Of a DNA stretch of 64,000 nucleotides, positions 36,016-43,705 are shown piece by piece. Source of the stretch: Corynebacterium meitnerae (GTDB lineage Bacteria > Actinomycetota > Actinomycetes > Mycobacteriales > Mycobacteriaceae). The translations under genes were made by a program, and so were the position numbers. Within the stretch, counting starts at the first letter, position 1; every line of letters starts with the position of its first letter. The notes beneath the pieces were generated by a model. It was not told the origin of the DNA, ran no database searches, and saw only the letters and a program-made list of their open reading frames with translations. The DNA is taken from assembly GCF_027570075.1 (NCBI RefSeq), contig NZ_JAKMUS010000002.1:159810-223809 (forward strand), given 5' to 3'.

Positions 36016-37022
36016 TATTGAGCCTTTCGCTTATCGACGAGCCCCTCCAGCCACCCGTCCAGCTCCCGGAACGCATTCTGGCGGGCGAGTGGGGCGGAGA
36101 GGAAAACATCATGGAGAGCGCCGTCAATGACGGCAGTGGTGGAACCAGGTGCGCTGGAGACATGCGGTGCCCAGTGCTGAATCTGCTTCACATCGAGCAC
36201 CGTGTCTGCCGTATCGGCGGCCGCGGAATACGGCTTGCTCAGGTACGAATGCGAGGAACACAGCGTGAGAGTGGGCACGCCGGAGTCCACTGCGCCTTCG
36301 TGGATGTCCTTCTGAGCGACCATGACCGCGCGGAACCAGCCGAGGAATTTCTTGTGGCCGCCCATGGCCTTCTTCTCCGTGTCATAGTCCCAGCGACCGT
36401 GCGCACCTTTATAAATAGATTCCCCGTAGGTTCCCTCACCGATCGCGGGGAGTGGGAACAAAGGGAAGCGCTTGCCCGTGGCATTCACAAGGGGAGTTGC
36501 TACCGCTACCACCCAGGAAGGGAACTGCATATCCAGCCACGGGCTGTTGAGCACCTGGGCGGCGACGAGAGCGTGCGTTGTCGGATCATGCCGACGCAGA
36601 TGATCCAACCAGAGCGGGGTGATGAGGCCGCCGGTGGAATGCGCAAGAGGAATGACACTGCCGTGCTTCTCGCCGATGAGCTTGGTAGCTTCCGTGAGCT
36701 CCTCGAAGTAGTAGCGCATGTCCGTGGTGTAGTGCCAGCGTTGACCGCTGCGGTGGGCGCGGCCGCATTTGCGCAGATCCAGTGCGTAGAAGGGGTAGCC
36801 CAATTCCTTATAGTGCTGCGCCACGTGGTCCTGGAAGAAGTAGTCAGACATGCCGTGTACCCACAGCAGAGCGGGCTTGTCCGTCGTCTTATCTGGGACT
36901 GATTGCACCAACACTGCAGACACATCGCCCTCGTTGTCGGGGTCGGGGCCCAGGGGAATGGTGGCGCGACGGTAGTTGCTACCAAGTTCATCTGTAGTCC
37001 AGCTCAAGGAGTCGAGATTCAT
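36015..37022 (-). CDS. Alpha/beta hydrolase (serine hydrolase)
   Basis: 335 residues of the monoacylglycerol-lipase/lysophospholipase-like alpha/beta hydrolase group. Oxyanion segment ALLWVHGMSDY, nucleophile elbow HSTGG near 140, late Asp region CSSHSYLSKPY and His in GALHDVFLS. Cytosolic (no signal peptide). ATG 37022 is chosen over 37034 because TATGAT lies 7 nt upstream. It pairs with mtr as in M. tuberculosis (Rv2854-Rv2855). The substrate is unknown. Confidence 0.85.
   Translation of the reverse strand: MNLDSLSWTTDELGSNYRRATIPLGPDPDNEGDVSAVLVQSVPDKTTDKPALLWVHGMSDYFFQDHVAQHYKELGYPFYALDLRKCGRAHRSGQRWHYTTDMRYYFEELTEATKLIGEKHGSVIPLAHSTGGLITPLWLDHLRRHDPTTHALVAAQVLNSPWLDMQFPSWVVAVATPLVNATGKRFPLFPLPAIGEGTYGESIYKGAHGRWDYDTEKKAMGGHKKFLGWFRAVMVAQKDIHEGAVDSGVPTLTLCSSHSYLSKPYSAAADTADTVLDVKQIQHWAPHVSSAPGSTTAVIDGALHDVFLSAPLARQNAFRELDGWLEGLVDKRKAQ
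36029..36039 (-). repeat. CGTCGATAAGC site 8 (3' end of hydrolase gene)
   Basis: The coding strand reads GTC GAT AAG, Val-Asp-Lys, four codons before the stop. Confidence 0.8.
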
Positions 37023-37029
37023 GTCACAC

Positions 37030-37035
37030 ATCATA
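37030..37035 (-). promoter_or_regulatory. -10 element TATGAT of the hydrolase-mtr operon
   Basis: Ends 7 nt before ATG 37022 on the minus strand; leaderless start predicted. Confidence 0.6.
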
Positions 37036-37162
37036 GGGCGATCGGGGGTGAGAGCGATGCGGACATTTCAATTTGGCCCCATACCGCAATTCGGGTGGAA
37101 TAGTGGGGAGGAGTAGGATTCACGTAAAGCAAAAACGGCGACAAGATCGAAGAGGTCAAAAG

Positions 37163-38674
37163 GTGTCAACGAAGCAGCCCCAAACGGCGAAGAACCACTC
37201 TAAAGGGGACGAGGTTGATGTCCTCCTGATTGGCGCGGGTGTCATGAGCGCGACATTGGGAGCAATGATCCGCCAGCTCGAGCCCTCCTGGTCCCAGCTC
37301 ATCTACGAGCGCCTGGACGGTGCAGCCCAGGAGTCTTCCTTCCCGTGGAACAACGCGGGTACCGGCCACTCCGCACTCTGTGAGCTCAACTACACGCCGG
37401 AGAAGAACGGCCGCATTGATGTGACCAAGGCGATTGCCATCAATGAGAAGTTCCAGGTCTCCCGTCAGTTCTGGGCCCACCAGCTCAATGAAGGTGTTCT
37501 GACTGATCCGACCGAGTTCATTAACCCGGTCCCGCACGTGTCCTTCGCACAGGGCCAAGACCAGATTGATTACTTGAAGCGCCGCTACGAGGCGCTGTCG
37601 GATAACTACATGTTCCCGGACATGCAGTTCACCGATGACCGTGAGAAGTTCGCTGAGAAGCTGCCTCTCATGGCTGAGCAGCGTGACTTCGACTCTGAGC
37701 CGGTGGCTATCTCCTGGGTGGACGCTGGTACGGACGTCAACTACGGCGCACTGACCAACCAGTTCATCGACCACGCTCAGACGCAGGGTACCGAGGTCCG
37801 CTACGGCCACGAGGTCGTGGACATCAAGCGTGAGGGCAGTTTCTGGCACGTCACCGCTAAGAACCTGCACACCGGCTCCAAGGAAACCACCAAGGCACGC
37901 TTCGTCTTCGTGGGTGCCGGCGGCTACGCCCTCGACCTGCTGCGCAAGGCAAAGGTGCCGGAGGTTCGTGGCTACGCTGGCTTCCCGATCTCGGGTGCAT
38001 GGCTGCGTACCACCAACCCGGAGCTCGTGGCTAAGCACCAGGCCAAGGTGTACGGCAAGGCAAAGGTGGGCGCCCCGCCGATGTCCGTTCCGCACCTGGA
38101 CCTGCGCGTCGTTGACGGCAAGCAGTCCCTGCTCTTCGGTCCGTTCGGTGGCTGGACGCCGAAGTTCCTGAAGGAAGGCTCCTACCTCGACCTGTTCAAG
38201 TCCATCCGCGTGGACAACATCCCGTCCTACCTGGGTGTTGCTGCTTGGAACTTCGGCCTGGTCAAGTACCTGGTGGAGGAAGTGTTCAAGTCCTTCGACG
38301 GCCGCGTGGATCACCTGCGCGAGTACATGCCGTCCGCTGATGGTAAGGACTGGGAGGCAGTCATTGCCGGCCAGCGCGTCCAGATCATCAAACCAGCCAC
38401 CCCGCCGCACTTCGGTTCCCTCGAGTTCGGCACCGCCCTGGTCAACGACCAGTCCGGCACCATCGCGGGCATCCTCGGTGCTTCCCCGGGTGCGTCCATC
38501 GCTCCGGCCGCAATGCTCGAGCTGCTTGAGCGTTGCTTCGGTGAGCGCATGATTGAGTGGAGCCCGAAGCTCTACGAGATGATCCCAACGTACGGCAAGA
38601 CCCTCATGCGTGAGCGCGACCTGTACGAGAAGCAGTGGGCAGAGACCCAGGCAGCACTGAAGCTGGACAACTAA
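37163..38674 (+). CDS. mqo: Malate:quinone oxidoreductase
   Basis: Membrane-associated FAD enzyme oxidising malate to oxaloacetate with electrons to menaquinone; the main malate-oxidising enzyme in corynebacteria. 503 residues: FAD motif DVLLIGAGVMSATLGAMIR, ESSFPWNNAGTGHSALCELNYTP, VFVGAGGYALDLLRKAKVPE, GPFGGWTPKFLKEGS, and ILGASPGASIAPAAMLELLERCF near the end. GTG 37163 has AGAGG about 8 nt upstream and gives a length close to the C. glutamicum enzyme; the longer ORF adds a non-homologous basic stretch. It is followed after 4 bp by convergent selO, with no room for a terminator. Confidence 0.95.
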   Translation: MSTKQPQTAKNHSKGDEVDVLLIGAGVMSATLGAMIRQLEPSWSQLIYERLDGAAQESSFPWNNAGTGHSALCELNYTPEKNGRIDVTKAIAINEKFQVSRQFWAHQLNEGVLTDPTEFINPVPHVSFAQGQDQIDYLKRRYEALSDNYMFPDMQFTDDREKFAEKLPLMAEQRDFDSEPVAISWVDAGTDVNYGALTNQFIDHAQTQGTEVRYGHEVVDIKREGSFWHVTAKNLHTGSKETTKARFVFVGAGGYALDLLRKAKVPEVRGYAGFPISGAWLRTTNPELVAKHQAKVYGKAKVGAPPMSVPHLDLRVVDGKQSLLFGPFGGWTPKFLKEGSYLDLFKSIRVDNIPSYLGVAAWNFGLVKYLVEEVFKSFDGRVDHLREYMPSADGKDWEAVIAGQRVQIIKPATPPHFGSLEFGTALVNDQSGTIAGILGASPGASIAPAAMLELLERCFGERMIEWSPKLYEMIPTYGKTLMRERDLYEKQWAETQAALKLDN

Positions 38675-38678
38675 ACGC

Positions 38679-39881
38679 TTAAGTACCGCAGTATGTGACG
38701 AAGGGCCCACCTTCGTCCCCCTCGGGCTCGGCCATCCAGGTCGAGCCCGCTTCTGCGTTATAGGGGTCCGTCACGGCGGTGAGCAGCTCGAAGTATGGCT
38801 GCACGTCGCTGTCGCGTTCAGCACTCATGATGGCGCGATCAAGCATCCGGTTGCGCGGGATGAACAGCGGCCCACCGTGGTGCTCACGGTTGTACGTGGT
38901 CATGTCATCTGCGGCAGCGAGCGCCTGCGGGGCAGGCACGTGTTTTTCCCACGCGCGGTGCCAGATGGGTTCCATTTCCGCGAGGACTTCGCGCATGGCA
39001 TCCTCGTTGCTTACCGGAAGTAGCGCTTCCGCCAAGCGCGTGAGGTTCCACGCCATGATGTCCGGTTGGTTGCCAAACGCGTAGCGGCCGCGGGTATCAA
39101 TGGAGGAGAACACGGCCGAAGGCTTGAACTTCTCCGTAAAAGCGCAGGGGCCGTAATCGATCGTCTCGCCGGACAGGGCCACGTTGTCGGTGTTCATCAC
39201 CCCGTGGATAAAGCCGATGCGCATCCACTGCGCAACCAGGTTGAGCTGGCGTTCCATCACGGTTGCTAGGAGGTCTTCGGGGGTTTCGAAGCCGGCGACG
39301 TCGATAAGCTTTTCGACGAGCTCCGGTGACCGCACCGCTGCATACTGAACCGATCCAATCCGCAGGTGGCTGCGTGCTACGCGCACCACGATCCCACCCG
39401 GAACGTATCCCTGCTGCCGCAGAACCGTTTCGCCGGTGGTCAGCACCGCGAGGCTGTGGGTTGTGGAGATACCCACCGCGTGCATGAACTCGCTGACCAG
39501 ATACTCACGCAGCATCGGGCCGAGCGCCCCGCGGCCGTCCGAACCTGGTTTGGAAAACGGCGTAGGGCCAGAGCCTTTCAGCTGGATTTCGACACGGCCA
39601 TCCGCGGTGGGGAGGTCGCCGAGGAGGAGAGCGCGGCCGTCGCCAAGCAGTGGCACGAACTGGCCGAACTGGTGCCCGGCATACGCGGTGGCGTGACCGC
39701 CGTTGGCCCCGGTGAGCCAGCGAAGACCGTCCTCGCTACGCAACCATTCGCGATCAAGGCCGAGCTCACGCGCAAGCGATTCATTGAGTACCACGATCTG
39801 CGGGTCCGGGAAGTCCGCGCCGCGTGCTTCGGCCACCATGGAGGGCAGTGCGTCGGCGAAAGAGTGATTCAGAGCGAGCAT
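38679..39881 (-). CDS. SelO-family protein AMPylase (YdiU/UPF0061)
   Basis: 400-residue pseudokinase-fold protein. SelO transfers AMP to protein hydroxyls and is tied to redox stress. Family motifs: LNESLARELGLD, GGHATAYAGHQFGQFVPLLGDGRA, EIQLKGSGPTPFSKPGSDGRGALGPMLREYLVSEFMHAVGI, RVARSHLRIGSVQYAA, GFIHGVMNTDNVALSGETIDYGPCAF. Its last residues YCGT place a Cys where eukaryotic SelO has Sec. It is about 75 residues shorter than E. coli YdiU. ATG 39881 lies 6 nt after a -10 hexamer; the longer ORF would run into the toxin-antitoxin promoter. Confidence 0.9.
   Translation of the reverse strand: MLALNHSFADALPSMVAEARGADFPDPQIVVLNESLARELGLDREWLRSEDGLRWLTGANGGHATAYAGHQFGQFVPLLGDGRALLLGDLPTADGRVEIQLKGSGPTPFSKPGSDGRGALGPMLREYLVSEFMHAVGISTTHSLAVLTTGETVLRQQGYVPGGIVVRVARSHLRIGSVQYAAVRSPELVEKLIDVAGFETPEDLLATVMERQLNLVAQWMRIGFIHGVMNTDNVALSGETIDYGPCAFTEKFKPSAVFSSIDTRGRYAFGNQPDIMAWNLTRLAEALLPVSNEDAMREVLAEMEPIWHRAWEKHVPAPQALAAADDMTTYNREHHGGPLFIPRNRMLDRAIMSAERDSDVQPYFELLTAVTDPYNAEAGSTWMAEPEGDEGGPFVTYCGT
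39299..39318. repeat. CGTCGATAAGC site 9 with overlapping inverted variant
   Basis: CGTCGATAAGC (39299-39309) overlaps GCTTTTCGACG (39308-39318), forming an imperfect 20-bp palindrome inside selO; the coding strand reads CTT ATC GAC for the exact copy. Confidence 0.8.
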
Positions 39882-39887
39882 ATGGCC

Positions 39888-39893
39888 AGCGTA
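39888..39893 (-). promoter_or_regulatory. -10 element TACGCT of selO
   Basis: Ends 6 nt before ATG 39881 on the minus strand. Confidence 0.5.
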
Positions 39894-39911
39894 GACAGGC
39901 CGACCGTGTGG

Positions 39912-39940
39912 TACGGTAAAGCGGTACAACTAAGGAGGGG
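39912..39940 (+). promoter_or_regulatory. yefM-yoeB promoter and ribosome binding site
   Basis: TACGGT (39912-39917) is a likely -10; GGTAC repeats (39911-39915 and 39924-39928) flank it and could be the autoregulatory antitoxin site. AAGGAGGGG (39932-39940) is a strong Shine-Dalgarno. Confidence 0.5.
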
Positions 39941-39942
39941 TC

Positions 39943-40188
39943 ATGGCACTCAGCGCTAGTGAAGCGCGGCGGACACTGTTCCCACTCATTGAGCGCGTCA
40001 ACAACGATCGTTCAGTCGTGGAAATAACGTCCCGTTCCGGCAACGCGGTCCTCATGTCGGCGGATGATTACGCCGCGTGGGAAGAGACCGCTCACATCTT
40101 CCGTTCCCCCGTGAATGCGCGGCGCGTGCTCGATGCTTACGAAGCGGCACGTGCAGGTGAGTTCGTAGAGCACGCGATCGAGGACTAA
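39943..40188 (+). CDS. yefM: YefM/Phd-family antitoxin
   Basis: 81 residues with the YefM pattern: ALSASEARRTLFPLIERVNNDRSVVEITSRSGNAVLMSADDYAAWEETAHIFRSPVN, an N-terminal DNA-binding dimerisation fold, and an acidic, flexible C-terminus (YEAARAGEFVEHAIED) that wraps the toxin. It neutralises YoeB and represses its own promoter. Its stop overlaps the toxin start (TAATG), the standard antitoxin-first order. A very strong ribosome binding site lies upstream. Confidence 0.93.
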   Translation: MALSASEARRTLFPLIERVNNDRSVVEITSRSGNAVLMSADDYAAWEETAHIFRSPVNARRVLDAYEAARAGEFVEHAIED

Positions 40189-40442
40189 TGCGTCTGGTGT
40201 GGGTCGCCCACGCGTGGGAGGACTATCAGTATTGGCAGCGGGAGGATCGTAAAACGCTGAAGCGTATTAACCAGTTGATCCGGGACACTATGCGTGACCC
40301 GTTCGAGGGGATCGGGAAACCGGAGCCTCTCAAGTACGGTGCTGAGGGGGCGTGGTCGCGGCGGATCACGCAGGAACACCGGCTCATTTATTTGGTGGAC
40401 GGCGATGATTTGATCATCCTTCAGGCCCGCTACCACTACTGA
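40188..40442 (+). CDS. yoeB: YoeB-family ribosome-dependent mRNA interferase toxin
   Basis: 84 residues. YoeB cleaves mRNA in the ribosomal A site. Signature: WVAHAWEDYQYWQREDRKTLKRINQLIRD, PFEGIGKPEPLKY, WSRRITQEHRLIYLV, and the C-terminal RYHY whose His and Tyr are catalytic in E. coli YoeB. The Glu and Arg of the active site are also present, so it should be active. Coupled to yefM by one-base overlap; the -10 of cobA lies 13 nt past its stop. Confidence 0.94.
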   Translation: MRLVWVAHAWEDYQYWQREDRKTLKRINQLIRDTMRDPFEGIGKPEPLKYGAEGAWSRRITQEHRLIYLVDGDDLIILQARYHY

Positions 40443-40454
40443 TGTGCACCACCC

Positions 40455-40460
40455 TAGACT
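40455..40460 (+). promoter_or_regulatory. -10 element TAGACT of cobA
   Basis: Ends 8 nt before ATG 40469; no ribosome binding site. Confidence 0.6.
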
Positions 40461-40468
40461 TGGAACCC

Positions 40469-41203
40469 ATGAACGGAACTGTCACGTTGGTCGGTGGTGG
40501 CCCAGGGGAGTGGGACCTCCTCACAATGCGCGGATTACGCGCGTTGGAGGCTGCCGATGTCATTCTTGCGGATCACCTTGGCCCAACGAATCAGCTCGAC
40601 GAGTTTTTGGATCTGACGGGCAAAGAGGTCATTGATGTAGCAAAGCTGCCCTATGCCAAGCAGGTGGCCCAGGAGCGGATCAACGAGCTCATCGTCACCC
40701 ATGCGCAGGCCGGCAAGCGCGTAGCAAGGCTGAAAGGCGGGGACCCATACATCTTCGGCCGTGGCTTTGAGGAAGTGCAGGCATGTGCTGCTGCGGGTGT
40801 GCCGTGCGAGGTGATTCCGGGAGTGACCAGCGCGGTAGCTGCGCCCGCAGCAGTGGGTGTTCCGGTGACGCAGCGGGGTGTGAATCATGCGTTCACGGTG
40901 GTCTCGGGACACCTTGCGCCTGATGATCCACGCTCGCTTGTGGATTGGGATGCGCTCGGCCGGCTCGGCGGGACCATCGTTGTTGTGATGGGTGTACGCC
41001 AGGCCCGCCCGATTGCGGAGGCGTTGCTGCGTACCTTGCCCGCCGACACCCCGGCGGCCATCATTCAGGACGGGGAAACTGCTAATCAGCGTGACTTCCG
41101 CACCACGCTCGGATCCCTCGCCGACACGATGGAACGCGAGAATGTGTCTAACCCAGCCACCTATGTCATTGGGGAGGTCGCAGGTCTTGCGCACACTGGA
41201 TAG
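40469..41203 (+). CDS. cobA: Uroporphyrinogen-III C-methyltransferase
   Basis: Methylates uroporphyrinogen III at C2 and C7 to precorrin-2 for siroheme or cobalamin. 244 residues: VTLVGGGPGEWDLLTMRGLRAL, ADVILADHL, RLKGGDPYIFGRGFEE, VIPGVTSAVAAPAAVGVPVTQRG, PATYVIGEVA. It is the single SUMT domain without the CysG dehydrogenase part. ATG 40469 gives the family N-terminus and is 8 nt after a -10. The following methyltransferase starts inside its 3' end. Confidence 0.94.
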   Translation: MNGTVTLVGGGPGEWDLLTMRGLRALEAADVILADHLGPTNQLDEFLDLTGKEVIDVAKLPYAKQVAQERINELIVTHAQAGKRVARLKGGDPYIFGRGFEEVQACAAAGVPCEVIPGVTSAVAAPAAVGVPVTQRGVNHAFTVVSGHLAPDDPRSLVDWDALGRLGGTIVVVMGVRQARPIAEALLRTLPADTPAAIIQDGETANQRDFRTTLGSLADTMERENVSNPATYVIGEVAGLAHTG

Positions 41204-42137
41204 CCTCATCGTGGATGAGGCGCTTATCGACGGCGCCGCAACCACCCTCATCTGCCACGACCCCACCTTGGATCTCACCCGCACCGCCTTGGAATCCGGT
41301 GGGTCGGTGGTGTTCCTGGACTCGGACTACTCGCGCAGCCAGCAGGCTGCCTCGCTTGGGGCTGTGATCGCCGGCGATGTTCGTCTGGATGAATTCCTAG
41401 CTGGGTCCGCTGGTTCAGCAGTAGCGATCGGGGAGATGCCCAAGTCCCTGGCACGCCTGGACTACCTGGCACGCTCGATTGCCGGTGCTGGTTTCAATGA
41501 GGTCCGTATCGTGCTGGGCGCGAACAACAAGCACCTTTCGCGCGGAATGAACGGCGTGCTCGCGGAATCCTTCACCAATGTTGCGGCGTCCCGTGGTCGC
41601 GGGAAATTCCGCTGTCTCATTGCTTCCGGGCCTCGCGCTGTGACCTATACACCGGTGCATGGTGACGGTCTCGTCGCCATCGGCGGCGTGTTCTCCGGTG
41701 CGAAGCCGGACCGTGGTGGGGAATTCCTGCGTTCTTGCCTGCCTGATTCACCGGGCAGGCTACTTGACCTTGGGTGTGGCAACGGCTCCGTTACCCGTGG
41801 CCTTGATGCCCAGGCGACTGACTCCGATGCCGATGCCATGCTCTCCGCCCGCGCTATCGGCCTGGAGGCCACGTGGGATGATGCAGGCTCTCAGTTGCCG
41901 GACGCTTCCTTCGACACTATCGCGCTCAACCCGCCATTCCACGATGGAACGGCCGTCGATGCGACGTTGGTGCAGCACCTACTTGATGCGTCTGTGCGAT
42001 TGCTCGCACCGGGTGGTTCGCTGTACCTGGTGCACAATTCACACCTGCGCTACCGCGGGGAAGTGGAAGCACGGTTCCGGCGCGTTACTGAGGTCGCACG
42101 GAACCAGAAGTTCACTGTGCTGCGCGCCGCCAACTAG
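41187..42137 (+). CDS. RsmC/RlmG-like class I methyltransferase
   Basis: 316 residues from TTG 41187, chosen because GGGGAGG lies about 8-10 nt upstream and the frame has no ATG before conserved sequence. Two halves are visible: an N-terminal RsmC-like degenerate domain (ICHDPTLDLTRTALESGG) and a C-terminal SAM domain with LLDLGCGNGSVT near 205 and NPPFHDG near 260. NPPF marks base N-methylation, here probably guanine N2 of rRNA. It overlaps cobA by 17 nt, so it is translationally coupled, and converges with the sirtuin gene with 4 bp overlap. Confidence 0.85.
   Translation: MRTLDSLIVDEALIDGAATTLICHDPTLDLTRTALESGGSVVFLDSDYSRSQQAASLGAVIAGDVRLDEFLAGSAGSAVAIGEMPKSLARLDYLARSIAGAGFNEVRIVLGANNKHLSRGMNGVLAESFTNVAASRGRGKFRCLIASGPRAVTYTPVHGDGLVAIGGVFSGAKPDRGGEFLRSCLPDSPGRLLDLGCGNGSVTRGLDAQATDSDADAMLSARAIGLEATWDDAGSQLPDASFDTIALNPPFHDGTAVDATLVQHLLDASVRLLAPGGSLYLVHNSHLRYRGEVEARFRRVTEVARNQKFTVLRAAN
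41222..41232 (-). repeat. CGTCGATAAGC site 10 (in methyltransferase gene)
   Basis: The coding strand reads CTT ATC GAC, Leu-Ile-Asp. Confidence 0.8.
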
Positions 42138-42859
42138 CCCAGGAGCTTGGGCAGGGCATTGGCGGCGGTGTCCTCGATGACCACCTCGGCCAGGTGCGAT
42201 AGGTCCGTGCGCATGGGAGTGACCTCAATGATCGGGATCTCATTGGCGTGTGCCAGCAAAGGCAACCCGGCAGCGGGGTAGACCACGCCTGAGGTGCCCA
42301 CGATCAGTACCGCATCAGCCGTGCGCATGCGGCGTTCTGCTTCCTGCCACTCTGCTTCCGGAAGGGATTCGCCGAACCACACCACGCCTGGTCGCACCGG
42401 GCCACCGCATTCCGAGCAGGGCGGCGGGGTGATCTCAGCGACTGGCTGCTCGGGGAAGGGGATGGGGCGGGTATACGGTTCGTCGCAAAGCGAACAACGG
42501 AAATCAAACAACGAACCGTGCAGGTGCACGACCTCCGTGCTGCCTGCTCTTTCGTGCAAATTGTCAATATTTTGCGTGGTCACTGTCGTCTTCGGTGAGC
42601 GCGCGATGGCGAGGTGCCCGGCGTTCGGCTCCGCCTCTTGTGCGAGACGTGCGCGCCACAAATACCACGCGAACATCGTGTCCGGGTCGTTGTGCCATGC
42701 GTCGGTGGACGCCATATCCTGTGGGTCGACGTTCTCCCACAAGCCTGTTTGCGCGTCGCGGTACGTAGCGATCCCGCTGTCCGCGCTCATGCCAGCGCCA
42801 GTGAAGACCTCGATGTGCGCGGCGCCCGCGAGAATTTCCTGTGCCCGAGTGATGCTCAT
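42134..42859 (-). CDS. NAD-dependent protein deacylase (sirtuin)
   Basis: 241-residue class III sirtuin. NAD motif VFTGAGMSADSGIATYRD, TQNIDNLHERAG, catalytic His in HLHGSLFDF, four zinc Cys (CSLCDEPY, CSECGG), VVWFGESLP and LIVGTSGVVYPAAG. Tyr and Arg in AWYLWRAR match the Y-x2-R pair that in SIRT5/CobB binds succinyl or malonyl groups, so desuccinylase activity is plausible. No clear Shine-Dalgarno precedes the ATG. It converges with the methyltransferase gene. Confidence 0.92.
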   Translation of the reverse strand: MSITRAQEILAGAAHIEVFTGAGMSADSGIATYRDAQTGLWENVDPQDMASTDAWHNDPDTMFAWYLWRARLAQEAEPNAGHLAIARSPKTTVTTQNIDNLHERAGSTEVVHLHGSLFDFRCSLCDEPYTRPIPFPEQPVAEITPPPCSECGGPVRPGVVWFGESLPEAEWQEAERRMRTADAVLIVGTSGVVYPAAGLPLLAHANEIPIIEVTPMRTDLSHLAEVVIEDTAANALPKLLG

Positions 42860-42870
42860 ATTTACCCAGG

Positions 42871-43221
42871 TTATTGCGTGACTAGCCGATCTGCACCTTC
42901 GTGTTGCTCTCGACTCTGGCGCTTTTGTTCCTTCTTCTCCGTCTTCTCCAGAGTTTTCTCCGCGTCTTCTACTTGGGCAGCAGTGCGGTCGAGGAATTCA
43001 GCTAGCTCGGTGGCGTAGAAGAATTTCTGTGAGCGACCGGCTTGTTCATCGCGCTGGATGAAGGCTCGCATTTCGTCGACGGTGTGACGCATACGGTCCA
43101 CGATCTCTCGCGCATCCCGCAGACGATTCGGATCCGAAAGGTCGATATCATCCAAGTTTTCTGAATCCTGCTGCAGAGCTTCCAGCTTCTCTTTGTCCTG
43201 CGGGACCGGCGCGAAACAGCC
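42871..43221 (-). pseudogene. Out-of-frame C-terminal part of the secreted nuclease
   Basis: Coding sequence in the -1 frame relative to the nuclease. It resumes after the G-run with CFAPVPQDKEKLEALQQ and continues as a charged coiled-coil region (RLRDAREIVDRMRHTVDEMRAFIQRDEQAG, AQVEDAEKTLEKTEKKEQKRQ). Codon use is that of a real gene. One G fewer in the tract would fuse it to the nuclease, giving about 275 residues. It has no start codon or ribosome binding site of its own that looks convincing. Confidence 0.75.
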
Positions 43222-43696
43222 CCCCCCCGGCGCCGAAGATCCCGGACTTTTTGTGCTTCGGGCCGGCCTCCGCAGCAAGGATCCGGTCGTAGAACTTCCG
43301 ATTTGGCTCGAAGACGACCGCGCGGGCGTAGCCTTCCTGCACGATCACCTCATTGATGAAGGTGGCCTCCTTGAACACACCAGCCAGCTCGCGCCCGTAG
43401 CGGTCCTGTCGCTCAACGTCATACTCCAAGGAGACCTTCGTGCCGACAGGCAGAAGTTCTTCCAGGCGTGCTTTGGCTTCTCGGGCGAAGCACTCATCGG
43501 ACACACCGTCACGCCCAAGCTCAGGGGTGTCGATGTTGAGCAGCCTCACCCGTTTCGTTTCGCCTTTCATGGTGACATCAATGGTGTCGCCATCAATGAT
43601 GCGGTCCACCGTCGTGTCACCACGCATGACATCCGCAACCATCACTCCCGTACCAACGAGGGCGGCTGCTGCCACAGCTACAAGCCATTTCTTCAT
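43148..43696 (-). CDS. Secreted thermonuclease-family (SNase) protein, frameshifted
   Basis: 182 residues as encoded. Signal anchor MKKWLVAVAAAALVGTGVMV, then an SNase domain: VDRIIDGDTIDV, RVRLLNIDTPELG, AREAKARLEELLPVGTKVSLEYDVERQDRYGRELAGVF, INEVIVQEGYARAV, with the catalytic Arg, Asp and Glu pattern of staphylococcal nuclease. The Gly-rich linker GAGGG is written by nine G (43220-43228 on plus), after which the frame runs into about 20 non-homologous residues. The nuclease core itself is intact and may be functional. ATG 43696 has AGGTGG just upstream. It is 10 bp downstream of the DUF1648 gene, probably the same transcript. Confidence 0.82.
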   Translation of the reverse strand: MKKWLVAVAAAALVGTGVMVADVMRGDTTVDRIIDGDTIDVTMKGETKRVRLLNIDTPELGRDGVSDECFAREAKARLEELLPVGTKVSLEYDVERQDRYGRELAGVFKEATFINEVIVQEGYARAVVFEPNRKFYDRILAAEAGPKHKKSGIFGAGGGLFRAGPAGQREAGSSAAGFRKLG

Positions 43697-43705
43697 GCAG
43701 TCCAC

